Made by a program: the position numbers and the translations under genes. From Sipunculus nudus (lineage: Eukaryota > Annelida > Sipuncula > Golfingiida > Sipunculidae), in the NCBI GenBank assembly GCA_026874595.1, contig CM049311.1:4935676-4999675 (forward strand): a stretch of 64,000 bases of DNA, given 5' to 3'. Below, in pieces: positions 11,523-23,899 of the stretch (the first letter of the stretch is position 1; every line of letters starts with the position of its first letter). A model generated the notes under the pieces. That model saw nothing but the letters and a program-made list of their open reading frames with translations. It did not search any database and was not told the origin of the DNA.

Positions 11523-13300
11523 ATTGCCATAGATACAGCTTTTCGTGCCAAGCATATTATGCCGGATTCTAAATTGAAATTGTCTTAAGTACATATCAAG
11601 AGTTGTAGAATAAATATGATAAACTGCATAATTCCAACTGAATACCTCAGCAAACATGGTATCCAGTTGCCCTTTGGCAGTAGCGTTTTCTGTTTTATTT
11701 TCGATAATCATATTATACACCTCTTTTAATTTTACACTTTTTAAACGCAATATTTGTCCTTCAGCGGAACGAAGGAGACACTTGTATAACATTTTAACTG
11801 GTTCACTGGCAGTCCATGTATCCTTAATTTTTTTATCCCTCTATTTCTTTTGGACAGCCAGGAGAAATGCTTGCCAAAAAATGAAATATTCTTTATATTC
11901 TTTACTATGCTTCGGGATTTTTTATCTAACATCTTTACTCCACCTCTATTGTTATACAGATGATGTACATACTTTATTACCAACGTATCTAAATATACAG
12001 AGTTCCCGCCGATTGCTTGTTATATGCGTGTTATTCAAAAGATGTTGAAATAATATAGTATCGTTATTTACCGGGTCACGAGAGGTAAACGCTACCCATA
12101 GTTCCAGACAGTGCTTATAAAATCGTGGTATATTACACTTGAGTCATGAAAAGTACAAATTCCCACTTATATTATTAGTTCCTCCAAGTTTATCTTAATA
12201 ATAATTGGGTATAAGAGTATGTTTAATGGAATCGTTTGCTCCTATAAGCTTCATTACCCAGAATCATTTGTGTTTTAATAAAGGTTTCAAAAACTTTAGT
12301 AACTGGATCGCTTCTTTGTCACGTGAGTCAATTAGGGAATTATATTTAAATTTTGGTTTCCTGCCATTTCAAATGAAATCCAGTAAACTACTTTTAACCA
12401 TCTTAACAAACCTTTTCGGTGGGTCTAATATATTAGTAACAAAAAGCGTTTTAGTTATCCCTTTTGATCTACCTGATAACCGTGATTCTACCAAAAACGG
12501 TCAGGTCTCTTTGTTTCCAAAGATTAGTTCCTTTATCTTATTGAAAACGCTATCAATATAAAGTGCATTACTAAATATTAATTACCAGGGGGGCACTTTT
12601 TAGACCCAAGGTAACGATTTTACTTAATATTTAATAATCAACATTTAATTGACTGATTGGTCTCAAAGAGGACAATAAGCTAATTTTCTATTAGTATTTC
12701 TATAGCTTGCCTTTGATTCTTGGTTAATTTTCCTTCTTGGAAACATCTATTTAAACATCTTAATCTCCCCCTAATACATAAAAAAAACCTTCACATAAAA
12801 CTCCCTGGTTTTATTGTTCTTTATACTCTTTATAATTAGGAGAACTTCTTTACTTTTTATATCACCGTTACAACAAGCTGTGAGACGTGGGGTTTTTCAA
12901 TTGTGAAAGATAGTTTAAACAATCATTTCTTGTGTGGTTATTTCTCCGAGAATATTTAGTCTGGTAAAAACATGTCAGTTCCTTCATGATCTCCACTCGG
13001 TTTCTTCATTCCCGTGTATTATTAGTTTACTTAATGTCGGTTTAATTTTATTCCTTGCTTCCAGATTAAGAAAAAGATGAATTCCGCTCCTCTTACTCAT
13101 GCCATTGGGCCTTTGATCTTATAAAATAACCTTGTGTAACGGTTTCGTAATACTTCTAGATCTCTTGACGTATAATTTTACATCATGACGGAGGACCATG
13201 GTTTCCAATCGATCTTTTTCTTGTTTTACATCAAACAATCGTTTTTCTAAAATAGATCTCTTTCTTTTACTATAATTGTTATTATTTTCATCATTATTAT
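11523..13300 (-). pseudogene. Decayed L1/Tx1-like LINE ORF2 without RT core
   Basis: Read on the minus strand from 13,300 downward, pieces of a LINE ORF2 protein appear in the right order across frames. First comes a charged coiled-coil-like linker ending near 13,119. Next is a pre-RT motif with FFLNLEARNKIKPTLSKLI (about 13,000-13,080). Then come KSIKNNKTREFYVKVF and LNRCFQEGKLTKNQRQAIE, from the beginning of the RT domain. After an apparent deletion near 12,570-12,690, post-RT sequence follows with FVKMVKSSLLDFI and NGRKPKFK (about 12,340-12,430). Last is the C-terminal part, VKLKEVYNMIIENK and YLRQFQFRIRHNMLGTK, ending in TAA at 11,520-11,522. The FADD catalytic region was not found. Many stops and frameshifts show it is dead. 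Assignment to an L1/Tx1-type clade rests on recalled motif style. Confidence 0.75.
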
Positions 13301-13362
13301 CATAAACATTCAATTTTGCAAGAGAGAGATCAGGTTTAGAGGCAGGATCGGAGGGACGAAGC

Positions 13363-13425
13363 AAATTGTCGAGACTGTCCGTTATTATTAATTTTATTAT
13401 CATTATTATCATTATAATATATTAT

Positions 13426-13457
<32 letters not shown>

Positions 13458-13620
13458 TTATTATTATTATCAATATTCATTATTAATAACATAAACAGCC
13501 ATTTTTCCTATAATTATTATCAGTAGTATAGTAGTACTACTATTAGTAGTAGTAGTAACACCAGTGGTAGAATTAGCAGAAGGAGAGAGAGAGAATAAGA
13601 AAATTGTCGAGACTGTTCGT
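13363..13620. repeat. ATT/ATC low-complexity tract between 20-bp direct repeats
   Basis: A 20-bp word beginning AAATTGTCGAGACTGT occurs at 13,363-13,382 and again at 13,601-13,620 with a single mismatch. Between them lies an ATT/ATC-rich tract (13,381-13,490) and an AGT-rich piece. This could be a local duplication or an insertion flanked by a long target duplication. Confidence 0.65.
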
Positions 13621-13719
13621 GATCCTGCACATCAGCCTACAAGCAGACAATGGAAGTGGTATCGAACATCTCCAAATCGTATAAAACCATTTACAACACA
13701 TTGAAACTGACACCAGGAA

Positions 13720-13950
13720 GGCGTTTTGGAGCGGCCACGAACAAAACGCGCTGGAGCAGACGACATCCTGCCAGGCGAGTGTCTATGGCGATCGCGCATG
13801 CGCCAAACCTGTAGACCGGAAATGCCCCCTGCTTTTAGATATTATGTTTTCTGTCTGACAGACGGACGTCTTGACGTGAGGAACGCTACAAATGACTGCT
13901 ACTTGGCTCAAAGTAATATTTCTTTTGCTTCGAGGTTTGTCATCGCAGCC
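13720..13950. promoter_or_regulatory. GC-rich patch with NRF1-type site
   Basis: A G+C and CpG-rich patch in AT-rich surroundings contains the perfect palindrome GCGCATGCGC at 13,794-13,803. That is the core of the site bound by NRF1, which is common in CpG promoters. A plus-strand frame stays open through the patch to 13,953, but it lacks a convincing ATG context or homology. A promoter or 5' exon is possible. There is no TATA box or splice donor that I would rely on. Confidence 0.3.
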
Positions 13951-13953
13951 TAG

Positions 13954-14721
13954 TTATTAGCTACGTACACATATAAATGTTACACGAGTCAGTGTTTTGA
14001 GCCCCACTAAGCGGCAGTAATGCGTTCTCTTTTTATTTTATCTCCCGAGTTCCGTTTTCCAATGTGACACTTCCAGCGATATGGGTTAATCAGAATTGAA
14101 AATAAGCCAATTATTGTACTGAATATAGCACAAAAACAGACCACAGTTTGTTTTTACATGAAGTATTGGGGGCAAAACGGGGGCCAAACGGCTAAATCTA
14201 ACACTTTGAACGATTTAAGGGATTACAAGTGAAGGTTCTAAATCTCTCATTTGAAACATTCTTTCATCTTTTATACCCGTAAAAATTTAATGAACCCATT
14301 TTCTTTTTTCATCTTTCCTGATGGGACTATCAAATAAAATGGTAAAAGTTGTATTTTACACGATGTTCCTCACCTCGCCAAGGCCGTTTCTTCTATGATG
14401 TTTGAGGGAGATTTAGCAGGACTGTAGAACATCTTAATATTTAAACATTTAAAATTACGATTTCTTAATAATGTTTGCATAATTATAACTTCCTGTTTGT
14501 TAACCTAAATGGTTACGAAGTTATTATACCACTATGTAGACGAATATTTATTTTACTGTTTGACTTCTTTTATTCGCCAGGCTGTGTACGGGGAATTTAC
14601 TAGGCATTTAATAGTAAAAGTGCCTTAATTGGACAGAGCTTAATTACATATAAAAAAATTAAAGAGTGCACGTGTGTAATATATGGAAGCTGTATTTCAC
14701 TTAACCCAAATTTGCAACAAA
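13954..14721. other. No gene seen
   Basis: AT-rich DNA without recognisable coding, RNA or repeat features. Confidence 0.55.
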
Positions 14722-14795
14722 CCTCCGGCATCAGATTCGAACCTGCAGTCTCCAAGTTGGACCACATGCTTGATACTATATGGTTTACCAGACAA
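14722..14795 (-). mobile_element. tRNA-derived SINE head (fragment)
   Basis: On the minus strand, GGTTCGAATCTGATGCCGG is a good RNA polymerase III B box with a T-arm-like context. It follows CTGGTAAACCATATAGTATC, which resembles a decayed A box and D arm. The clover-leaf pairings are poor, so this is a SINE head rather than a tRNA gene. No poly(A) or 3' repeat is seen. Confidence 0.45.
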
Positions 14796-14845
14796 AATAC
14801 ATCAGCACGTGTTACAACAAAACACCTTGTCGTTTTAATATTATA

Positions 14846-15163
14846 CCAGTTCTTGAAGATTTGAATTGACTACCTGTAATATATCGAGTTTAGTATAAAA
14901 TTCTTACACTTACTTATAAAGTCTGGTTGAACAAGCGCCTGAATACGTCAAAGAATTGGTGCCACCCAAATAGAAATCTAAGATATCAAAACTTATTGTC
15001 ATTAAGGGTTCAAGTTATCTAAACTTTCAAATATGGTGAACGGTCTTTACTTCATGCTGCTCCAAGGTTATAGAATCCATCCCGCAGAAAATCATGGTGG
15101 CTTAATCTTTTTAATGCGTTTAAAAGATTTTCTTTATAACTCGTTATATCATGCACTGATCTT
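14846..15163 (+). pseudogene. LINE C-terminal fragment (CR1/L2/Jockey style)
   Basis: One plus-strand frame, interrupted by five stops, reads through the conserved tail found after the reverse transcriptase in CR1-, L2- and Jockey-like LINEs. LPVIYRV is followed by YKILTLTYKVW. Later comes ERSLLHAAPRL, corresponding to the family's usual 'R-S-F-x-x-A-A-P-x-L-W-N' pattern. It ends near FNAFKRFSL, corresponding to the 'F-K-x-x-L-K-T-x-L-F' ending. Nothing upstream of this tail is present, as expected for a 5'-truncated LINE. It is not functional. Confidence 0.8.
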
Positions 15164-15439
15164 TTGCTAGACTGTGATTATTTGGCATTTGCTTTCACTT
15201 ACAGATATTCAATAATGCCTTAATATGATCTTCAATATGTTTTATTGTAGTGAATTGTTTACGTCTTAATCTTTTATCTGATGCTTGAATTGTATTTTAT
15301 TTTTTTATGTTGTTTTTAATTCTCTATTTTTTACAACGCTTGCATATAACATTTCTCATTATTTTCCTTAATATTGTCTTATTTCTATACATTATGTTTC
15401 CAGCTATATAAATCTAATTAAAAGACAAATAAATTTGTA

Positions 15440-15755
15440 AATTATGTCGATTAACCGATGTACACGATACATCGCGGTACAGAGTCTGATATCGTACCGG
15501 TATCTTAAAAAATTTCTGAATAGATATGTGATCATATGACGAAACACGAGGTACAACTTTATAAAAAGTTCAAAATACCATATTTCGGATGTAAATTGAA
15601 ACGTCATTAGTCTGAAATGAGTGTAACTGTCTCTGATAAGTCATAGTTAGTAAACACAATTTATGTGAGGAAGGCTGTTCAACAAGCCTGAACATCAACT
15701 TAGACACCAATATCCCTTAAATGTATCGTATTGTGAGCGAGGTAATGTGTTACGT

Positions 15756-15814
<59 letters not shown>

Positions 15815-15841
15815 TGAGACATTGTATCGTTACCGCCCTAC
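15440..15841. mobile_element. Foldback element with GTATCG motifs and AT tract
   Basis: CCGATGTACACGATACATCG at the left and CGTGAGACATTGTATCGTTA at the right are partly complementary. The right edge TACCGCCCTA resembles the TAGGGCGGTA terminus of hAT-like miniature elements. The interior holds further GTATCG words and an AT dinucleotide tract at 15,759-15,811. The boundaries and family are inferred. Confidence 0.4.
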
Positions 15842-18479
15842 TGAACATCATGCAGTACTGAATATGAACCACAACAAATATTGATTTTTTGGGGGACACA
15901 AAAATGTGAATCTTTTTAAAAAATGGGACATCTAGTTAAAACCGTCGCCGAAACGATGAGTTGGGGAGAAGATATAAAAATGGCTAAGGTGTGTTTTCGA
16001 GGGGCATGCCAGCTTGATATTGGATACTTACGTAGGCTTGTAGAGGACACTAGCTTATTTTTCTTTTCCTTAAGCCGTGCTGTCACTGCAATCTAATGCT
16101 GATGATATGAATTGGTTTACCTTGCTTGAGGCTAAATTGCATACTTATTCGAGGCCAGGATATGTCGTTGTTTTACCGGTATTGGAAACAGGAAAACGTC
16201 AATATATAAACCTTCATTTAGTCATGTCAACCATGACATTTCGTATTCCCTTAGTTTAACAAACACCGTTTTCCAACACCCCTTCCTGGAAATTAGAGTG
16301 AAATTGGAGTAAATATAAATGCACAAGATTCCCATATTGAATGGGGTACACAAGGTATTTGCTATCAAAAATAACCAAGCATAGGCATTGCAAAGGACTG
16401 TATAGGCCATGTATGCATAGTTATGTTCAGAAAACGGCATTATAATGAACATTCATATTAAGATACATATTGGACTATGTCGTAAACATTAATAATTCAA
16501 TATTGTGTTGTATTTATATGTACAGGACATAATATCCATTATAGCATCGTTTCATGTAGCAGTGTTTTGTGTTCCTGTTCTATGCGTTGTTTTAAATAAA
16601 AAGTATACCCGGCGTCTAAAGCAAAAGACTGTCATTAAAAAATTCGTTAGTTTGCAAGTACTGATGTAATACTCATATTTGCATGTAGTCCTGCTACCTA
16701 CAACTTCAGCTGATCCCTCCTAAATCTACTTCTAATGCGAACTTTGTAAACTATAATGTTTCTGTCATGAAGGAGAATCGTGGTAACAGATATAGCATCT
16801 GATTTCAACGGGAACATTTATACACACCTGTTATCTCCGCCAGGTTAGGAGGTAAGCCTTCAAGTTCTACTCTAAGTATTTTGTCTTTTTGCTTGGTCTG
16901 TAATGTTATTGTCAATACAAGATTGCATTACATTTTTTATTGTTGACGTGAGCCAATGTTTATTAATCTGCTTCCAACCCAGAGACCTTCACTGGTGCCG
17001 ACATCTTGAAGGAAAATTCTGAACTTTTCTTGAGCAATAAAAAAGGTCAGTATTGTGACTAGAAATTGCCGAAGCATTTGGGTGTAATATGAATTAAGTC
17101 CCGGCGCAGAAGGATGTATGCGCTCACTTACCTCGCTCTACAACTTTGTGTTTTTCACCTCATTTTCAAATATTTTGTTGGGAAATAAAAACAGATTAAA
17201 TGCGGGAGTCTGTCTTTTTCTAAAATGTCTTCTCCTGCCGAATTCTAAAACATATACTGAACAAATATTAATGATATTAATTAATACATGTATAAATTAA
17301 ATATTAATGTTATGATTGCTATCCAAATCAATATTTCGTATATAAGTTGGCTTCGTATCCTCAATTGAATTATAACACACTTCTTCACTAGATCGCATAT
17401 AAATCTTGCAATTTACTACTTTTGATTATATCTCCCATACTTAATAATTTTCTACAAAATAATGTTGCAGCTGTCAGGAATTCCAGGTAGTGGCCAAAAG
17501 ACGATGTTCATTTCTCCTCTCAAGTGAATACAAAAATCCCACTTCTGCAAAGGCATCTCATATGGGGCAGTGAATATTCAATGCATCAACCGTAAACATG
17601 ATTTCCTTTTATACCAGAAAAATATTTATTAGAAAGTAACAATGTTTTGTTGTCAGGCGGGTCAGGCAGTAATAATTACTCTGGTTTTGTAGAACGGATC
17701 CGTTTGATAAAGTGAAGTTTGTGTGAAGAGTGGAATGTACATGGCGGGCCATGATATGGAACTCGCTTAAATCGGGTTACTCGTCAATAAGATTGCCTGT
17801 TTTTGTAATGGTTTCTTATTACTCTGTTTCGAATAATATGAGCGGCATGGGGAAACAGGTAGGGTGTCAAAAACCTTTAGCATGCAGTGAAACGCTATGT
17901 AAGATAAAGTGGTTGATTTTGTTCGAGAGGGTTTTATATTATCGACATTCAAAGGAGGGTAATTATAGCGAAAATGAAACATCTTTGAAGAAGATGTACC
18001 GTTATCGTAAGTGGAGTCTTTTATGCGGGGGTGGCCCCACTGGTATATCAGGTAAAGGTAATCCAGGCATATATTGTAGAAAGTTAATGAGCAAACTGTG
18101 CTGTTATATAAGCATAACAGATCTTTTTATGCAACCTGTAAATCAGATATTATAATTATCAGCAAGATCAGATTGTCAATTATAAACAGATGGTCCATTC
18201 TTCCAATGTTCCCTTGAGTCACGTCCAATTATAAATCACGAGATATTGCCCCACCTGTGTCCCGCCAACGACGAAATAATTCATTTACTAATAGGCTCTA
18301 CACGGGTTTCTGTATGGGGAGATTACGCAAAAAATTAAACCTCGCGAAAAACTTCAAATGGAAAAAAAACCCAGGAAACCAAACATAGGTATATACTATA
18401 TAGTGGCCGTACTCAGTTAGTTAACTTAATAGGGGGTTTGGGGAGAAGTTTACTATGCGGGCCTTAGTAGCAAACTCGT
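15842..18479. other. No gene supported
   Basis: A plus-strand frame of 141 codons (17,730-18,155) opens with GTG, lies in AT-rich DNA and shows no domain or repeat. I regard it as chance. No RNA gene or transposon remnant was recognised. Confidence 0.5.
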
Positions 18480-18565
18480 ATACCTGATGGTCACCCTCCT
18501 TAAGCGACCATCCGGACATGGCGACCGTTAATCCCCGGGAACACGGCTTAATGTGTGCCAACGAC
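18480..18565. repeat. GACC/GGTC foldback fragment
   Basis: TGATGGTCACCCTCC, GCGACCATCCGG and GGCGACCGTTAATCC contain alternating GGTC and GACC words, as in a widespread animal miniature element (recall). The fragment is short, with no clear ends. Confidence 0.35.
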
Positions 18566-19228
18566 CATGCCATTTATCTTTCTCAGCCCCTTCCTCAACA
18601 CACACACACCTACACACATACAATAGATACACAAACACATAGAAGCAAAGAATGAAAAACTAACCGTTGGATTGTGAATTTGAGATTTGCATGTAATATT
18701 TTAAATTATGACCTTTTGACCACAGGGTAGCCATTTTATAGAGTAAGATAAGTTTAATACTGGTGGTATTTTTATCGATGACATACCCGTGGAGTGTGTT
18801 TATATGTACAAATGCTCTTCCCATTGGCATGTGGAATATGCATATGCAAAATTGCAGCCCCTATGAGCGGTTTCTGGAAACTGGGAGAAATTAATCTGCC
18901 AGGGTGCGATACAGGACAGAGTCGAGACGAGGAATTATCTGCGGAAAGTGTTTGTAACAGGGGGTGGATTACGACTAAGTAAAGTGAAATACCACTTTTT
19001 TGGACCAGCCCAAATCCTAGAATTATAGTTGGAGTTCATGTAACGGTCACATCAATTGTATGTACACACGGCTTATAACAAAATCGGGCAGTTTTCCGTT
19101 AATGATATATAAATATTAAACAAAATTAGGAATCAGATAAAAGAATAGTCGTTTTCGTATGTTCAACCATATTGATCATGAAAGGCTATCATGTTTTCTG
19201 TATACATTCTAAATAATTTTAACTTATT

Positions 19229-19560
19229 TTATATACTCTAAGATTTGTTAATTGTTCCATATTACAATCAAGAGCATATGTTGTTTTTAGCACTGATAAG
19301 AGGACGATAATGATAGAAAGATGAAGAAAAATAAAAGTTTGCTTAAAGCTCTGGTTTTTAACGAAATAAATCAAATAACTACACCAGATTAGACCAGATT
19401 AGATTATATATACTCTAAGATTTGATAATTATTTCATATTACAATTAAGAGAATATGTTGTTTTTAGCACTCATAAGAGGACGATAATGATAGAAAGATA
19501 ATAAAAAATGCTTAAAGCTCTGGTTTGTAACAAAATAAATCAGTTATCTACACTAGACGG
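19229..19560. repeat. Tandem duplication, period ~177 bp
   Basis: CTAAGATTTG at 19,238 and 19,415 begins two copies of a ~150-bp unit. Both share ATATGTTGTTTTTAGCACT, AAGAGGACGATAATGATAG and TTAAAGCTCTGGTTT. The copies differ at many positions, so the duplication is not recent. It is non-coding. Confidence 0.85.
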
Positions 19561-21500
19561 TTTGTTTAAAGACATTTGGCCTATTTCAACAGTTTGTTCT
19601 TTAAAACAATCCTCTCACATGAACCAGCACACAATTAAAGTCACCAACGTTTTATAAATATAAGGTTTCTGCAAACATGTCAGGTTCAAAATGTCTTTAT
19701 TAGTCTATACAAACAGTGTAAACTACTCTTTAGTGGGGCTAGCCAGGACTCAAGAGCAAACGTGTCAAATGTCCTGGGAAAAAGAAGCATTGTCCATGCG
19801 CTCGTTGCAGCAAAAATATAAGCCTTTGTTAATTCGACCAGCTCTGTAATTAGAAAGATCATTTCCCCACAAATATACGACCCTTGCTATGAAAAAATAT
19901 TACAAAACGAAACATTTTCTTTCTGGTTTCATTTTTTATAAAGAACGTACGGAATGCTTTAATATTTCCCAGCGTTCTCTTGCTTTTTTTCAGATCTGGG
20001 CCTTCGTTGCCATGGACTCGGTTTAGGTGCTGTTTTTTTTGTCCGGGTGATGACACCTGCAGACTTCCGGTCAGCCAGCTAGCACTGCCACATGCAGCAA
20101 ACGTCTGTTACGTCCCAACAGTGTCCTGCAAATTATCAGAGTTAAACAAGTTACAGAGGCAGCTTTATTTCGCCACCACAGAAGTCAAGTAAAGGTTACT
20201 TATCAAATTGAAGGTGGCCATTTTCCTCGTTCTAACATTCAATACACTGCACCCTTGCGCCGTTCCATTGCATTCAGAACAAACCAGTAAAAATCTTAAA
20301 TGAGTCTGGAGGTCATAAGTCACAGACAACAGAATGGATTCTGTTCCCTGAATAACATTTTGCTGTCTTTCGTTTGCAACTCAATCTAGCGACAGCACCG
20401 GGTAACTGCAAAGACCACTTTAACATTTAAAAGTTTAAGGTGTTAAATTTACAAGTCACGTGATAGTGAGATGGTATGATCTTTGATGGTATAGGTAATC
20501 TTTGGGCTATGTGAGTCAGCACAAAGCAGCCAAAAGCAGCATAGAAATTAATATGAGGTCGAATGCACGCTGTAACCTTCTTCCTCGAACTTCAGAGTAA
20601 TTTATATGCTGCCTCGCGCGTTCTTTCCGGCTACCTGGTTTCATGTTTTCGCTCTTCCGTATTTTCAGGTACATTGTATTACATAATCCAAAGGTATGAA
20701 TCAGTCATGAAACACATCTGACCACTCTGGACATTGTTATTGTAAAATATAAGTCAGAAAACACAAATCGGCAAATATCTGAAGATGTTAACACTGTTTA
20801 AAAATAATAAGGACTTCATTTTTCAGTGACTATGTATACGTGAGACAGTCCGTATGGAAAGTATTTAGCTGTTTACAATGCCATTCATAAAAAAGGGCAA
20901 TTAATACAGGAAGTATTTATAGAGTTCAATACAGAAAATGCTTTTGATAGTTAAAAAGAAGACATAACGGCGAGTTTAAAAATTAAATCCTTTGAGTAGA
21001 ACGACTAATGGTATGTTCTGCTTGTCGCTACCTGCTTAAATGTTTAAAAAACATAAAATCAGATATGCTGTAAATTATTCGAACATGACTCAGACAGCAA
21101 CGTATGAATAGAACACGTGACTGAGTTTGACTGAGCAAAAAAGCCTCAAGACTCCATTACAGATTTAACTGGTGACATACTCCTGGAAATTATACTAATA
21201 TTTATGCAACATGTAATCAGTTTTTGCCTCATTTCCAGAGTTCATCAATAAAACAAAATGTACAACATATAGCTTTTTTACCATAATTATAATCAAAATC
21301 AACCTTGATGTAACATTATTTATTAAATACTGATATTCTTATATATCACAAAGTTTCACAGGCACAGTTATGTCGGAAAAATAATGATCAAATTTAAGAC
21401 CTGATTAAGTCGTGTTGTAACATGGACACAATGTATTTCATTATCAAATATATAAATGTCACATTACAGGAAGGTAATATTTTATATCAAAAAGTTATAA
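19561..21500. other. No gene supported
   Basis: Moderately AT-rich, apparently unique DNA. Several short open frames overlap in both directions, none with protein-like composition or splice context that I would defend. Confidence 0.5.
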
Positions 21501-21574
21501 AAGATCTTAGCATATAATAAACATATTGGAAATATGTTGTAATCCGGATGTGTGCGTTATATTGTGCCGCTTAC

Positions 21575-21692
21575 GTTTCCTTGGAGATGGTCGTAGTTGC
21601 CCGAGAGCCTCGTTTCTCCTGGCTACGTCTCGCCTTTTCAGAGCCTCGAATATCCGAATGGCACGGTTCATTAGCGGAGGAAAGTTGTTCAC
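21575..21692 (-). CDS. Possible internal exon, unknown product
   Basis: On the minus strand, a pyrimidine-containing stretch (TTGTTTATTCTCTGG) leads to TTACCAG, an acceptor at 21,693-21,694. Then 118 nt follow with G+C well above the surroundings and an open frame, ending at a donor-like GTAAGC (21,574-21,569). The encoded segment starts VNNFPPLMNRAIRIFEALKR and continues RDVARRNEALGQL, an amphipathic, basic stretch with plausible protein composition. The exon would have phase 0 at entry and phase 1 at exit. I recognise no family. The frame also stays open upstream of the proposed acceptor and past the donor to 21,507, so exon borders are uncertain and chance cannot be excluded. Confidence 0.27.
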
Positions 21693-21809
21693 CTGGTAAC
21701 CAGAGAATAAACAATAATAGGCAATTGTTCTATGGCCGGAGCCTAGTTTCAATTATAATCACAGCGTTAAATAAATCTTTAGTAGTGACCTACCTGGGTC
21801 AGCTTTAAC

Positions 21810-23880
21810 ATGCCAACGCGTTCAGGGCAACAAGGATTGGCTAATTACATACAGCATATAAATTTCAAGACTAAAAACCATGAAAAATTAAGAATTAGAC
21901 ACCATTAGATTTGTGGACAGGGAAATAGTATTACTGATTGGCTGATTCTGACATGGCGGTAATCAAATGACCATAAATTTGTGAATGATTGTAAAATATT
22001 AAGAAAATTGTAGATCTTATTTGTTAATATCCGCGATGTATTATACCGACCATAGAAATTCAAGAACTACTGGTTGAAGTAACCGGAAATAAATCCCATA
22101 TGCCTACACCCCAGTCCAACTGTCTTTTTTTTCTTTTTTTTTTTCATTCAAGTATTTTCTCGTATCGGATCTTATTATGAACTATCACTTAACGGCCGAG
22201 GTGAATGTCTTCCTATTAATTCGTGTGTGGATTGGTGGGGCGGGGGGTGTCTTTCATTGAACTAGTAATTACGTATATGTGCAGGAACCAATGTATGCAA
22301 GCATGACTTTAAAAGGTACTGGGGATCATTATTGCTGTGATTGTGGAGACGTCACCACGGTTTTCTGAAATGTCCATTTCATCGCGTTGGCGGTAACATG
22401 TCGCTAAGACTTTGATAAAGCGTTTTGAAACATTTGAAGAAATGTCAGTGCAACAGTTTAAGGTCGTTTGCCTTACCAAAAAGAAAGAATAAAACATCAC
22501 AAGAACACGAAATGGGGTGGATGGGCGATAGTCTCGGTTTTTTCATGTATATCCCCTGCCCGTGTATGTTTCAACTTCTAAGAAAGTATCTGATTGTTTC
22601 CTTGGGCAAAACTTTCATTTGGCAACTGACAGTTAATTTAAACAGATGCCACAGCAGCTAGGGTAGTTCTGATCAGATCTAATGACGTGTCAAACCTCAT
22701 TAGCCCTCACTGCTGTTTGAAATGGTTCATATTTCTCAGAAAGCCCTAGAACAGTAAAATGCAATACTGGCAGGCGTTATAGAGAACACCTAACAATGGT
22801 AGCAACAACAGTAGATTAATTAGAAAGAGGAAGAGAGAAGCCTCATCTGCCCATCTTTGAAATATGTACGTATTTCTGTAGCATATGGAATATATATTGA
22901 TACTGTTCTGTGCCTGACAGCACACGATATGACGGGAGCAGCACTGACGACAGCAACATAAGCCGATCTCGAAGCTTGTAGTTATTGGGATATGCTTTGT
23001 AGGGGTGTTGATCTTGATTGAATAAACGACCATTTTAATAATTAGTTTAGTATTTTCAAGTTTTCTTTCGTACAAAAGCGCACACACATACACACATAAT
23101 ATATATATATATATACATACATATAAAAGGCAAAACAACATTATAGCAGAGTATAATACGTGCAGTATCAGTATTTTTAGCATGTTTTTTCAGCATTTTG
23201 TTGAGCTTTATTGAATATTTACGTTCTTTTAATTTTAAAACTATACATGAAGTATGGACAGAAAAATAAATTCTTGAAAATATCTGTTTTCGAATTAGTT
23301 CATTAATCGTTGTTTCAAAATTAGCAATAAACTGTACGTGTTTTATTAAAATAATGTATTTTCTGCATATATTCAAATAATAATATTTAAAACGTTAACC
23401 TTGCTATTTAAACTGCTGTTCTACAAAAGATTTTTAACTGTTTTCAAAACTGACTTTGGAATATGAAATAGATTTCTTTTATTTTGTTTTCAATTTCATT
23501 CAAGAAGACCAGGTGTCATTATTCAAAGTCAAAGAAAACTGGAAAATATTTATTTGAATCGGGTTCGGGTTTAATTAGCTGATTTCAATTTAAATGGCAG
23601 AGGCTTTCCAGTATATAAAAATACACGGACCTATTATTAAAGGATATTAATCTGACACTCTTCTTAAAGCCGTTAAACAGTTGCACATGTCAGTATGTTT
23701 AGGTAATGTATTGAATAAAATACGCTAACCATTGTTTTTCTGGCCATCTCCAGCGACCAAGCTAATAGGTACACCCGGAAATTTGAGATTAACCACAAGA
23801 TTAATGACTGCTAATCACCTGATAAAATGTAATATCGAATTTCAGAGAGTTCGACACAGGAAACCGTAAAATGTATAACC
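21810..23880. other. No gene supported; CA/AT microsatellite
   Basis: A CA then AT/CATA dinucleotide tract lies at 23,081-23,126. Long frames across it are simple-repeat artefacts. The rest is AT-rich with no recognised feature. Confidence 0.5.
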
Positions 23881-23899
23881 AGTTTTCACTCGCTGGGGA

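Noticed and set aside
17730-18155. 141-codon plus-strand open frame
   Set aside because: Starts with GTG, contains many rare combinations, lies in AT-rich DNA, and no domain, signal peptide or splice structure is visible. Probably chance.
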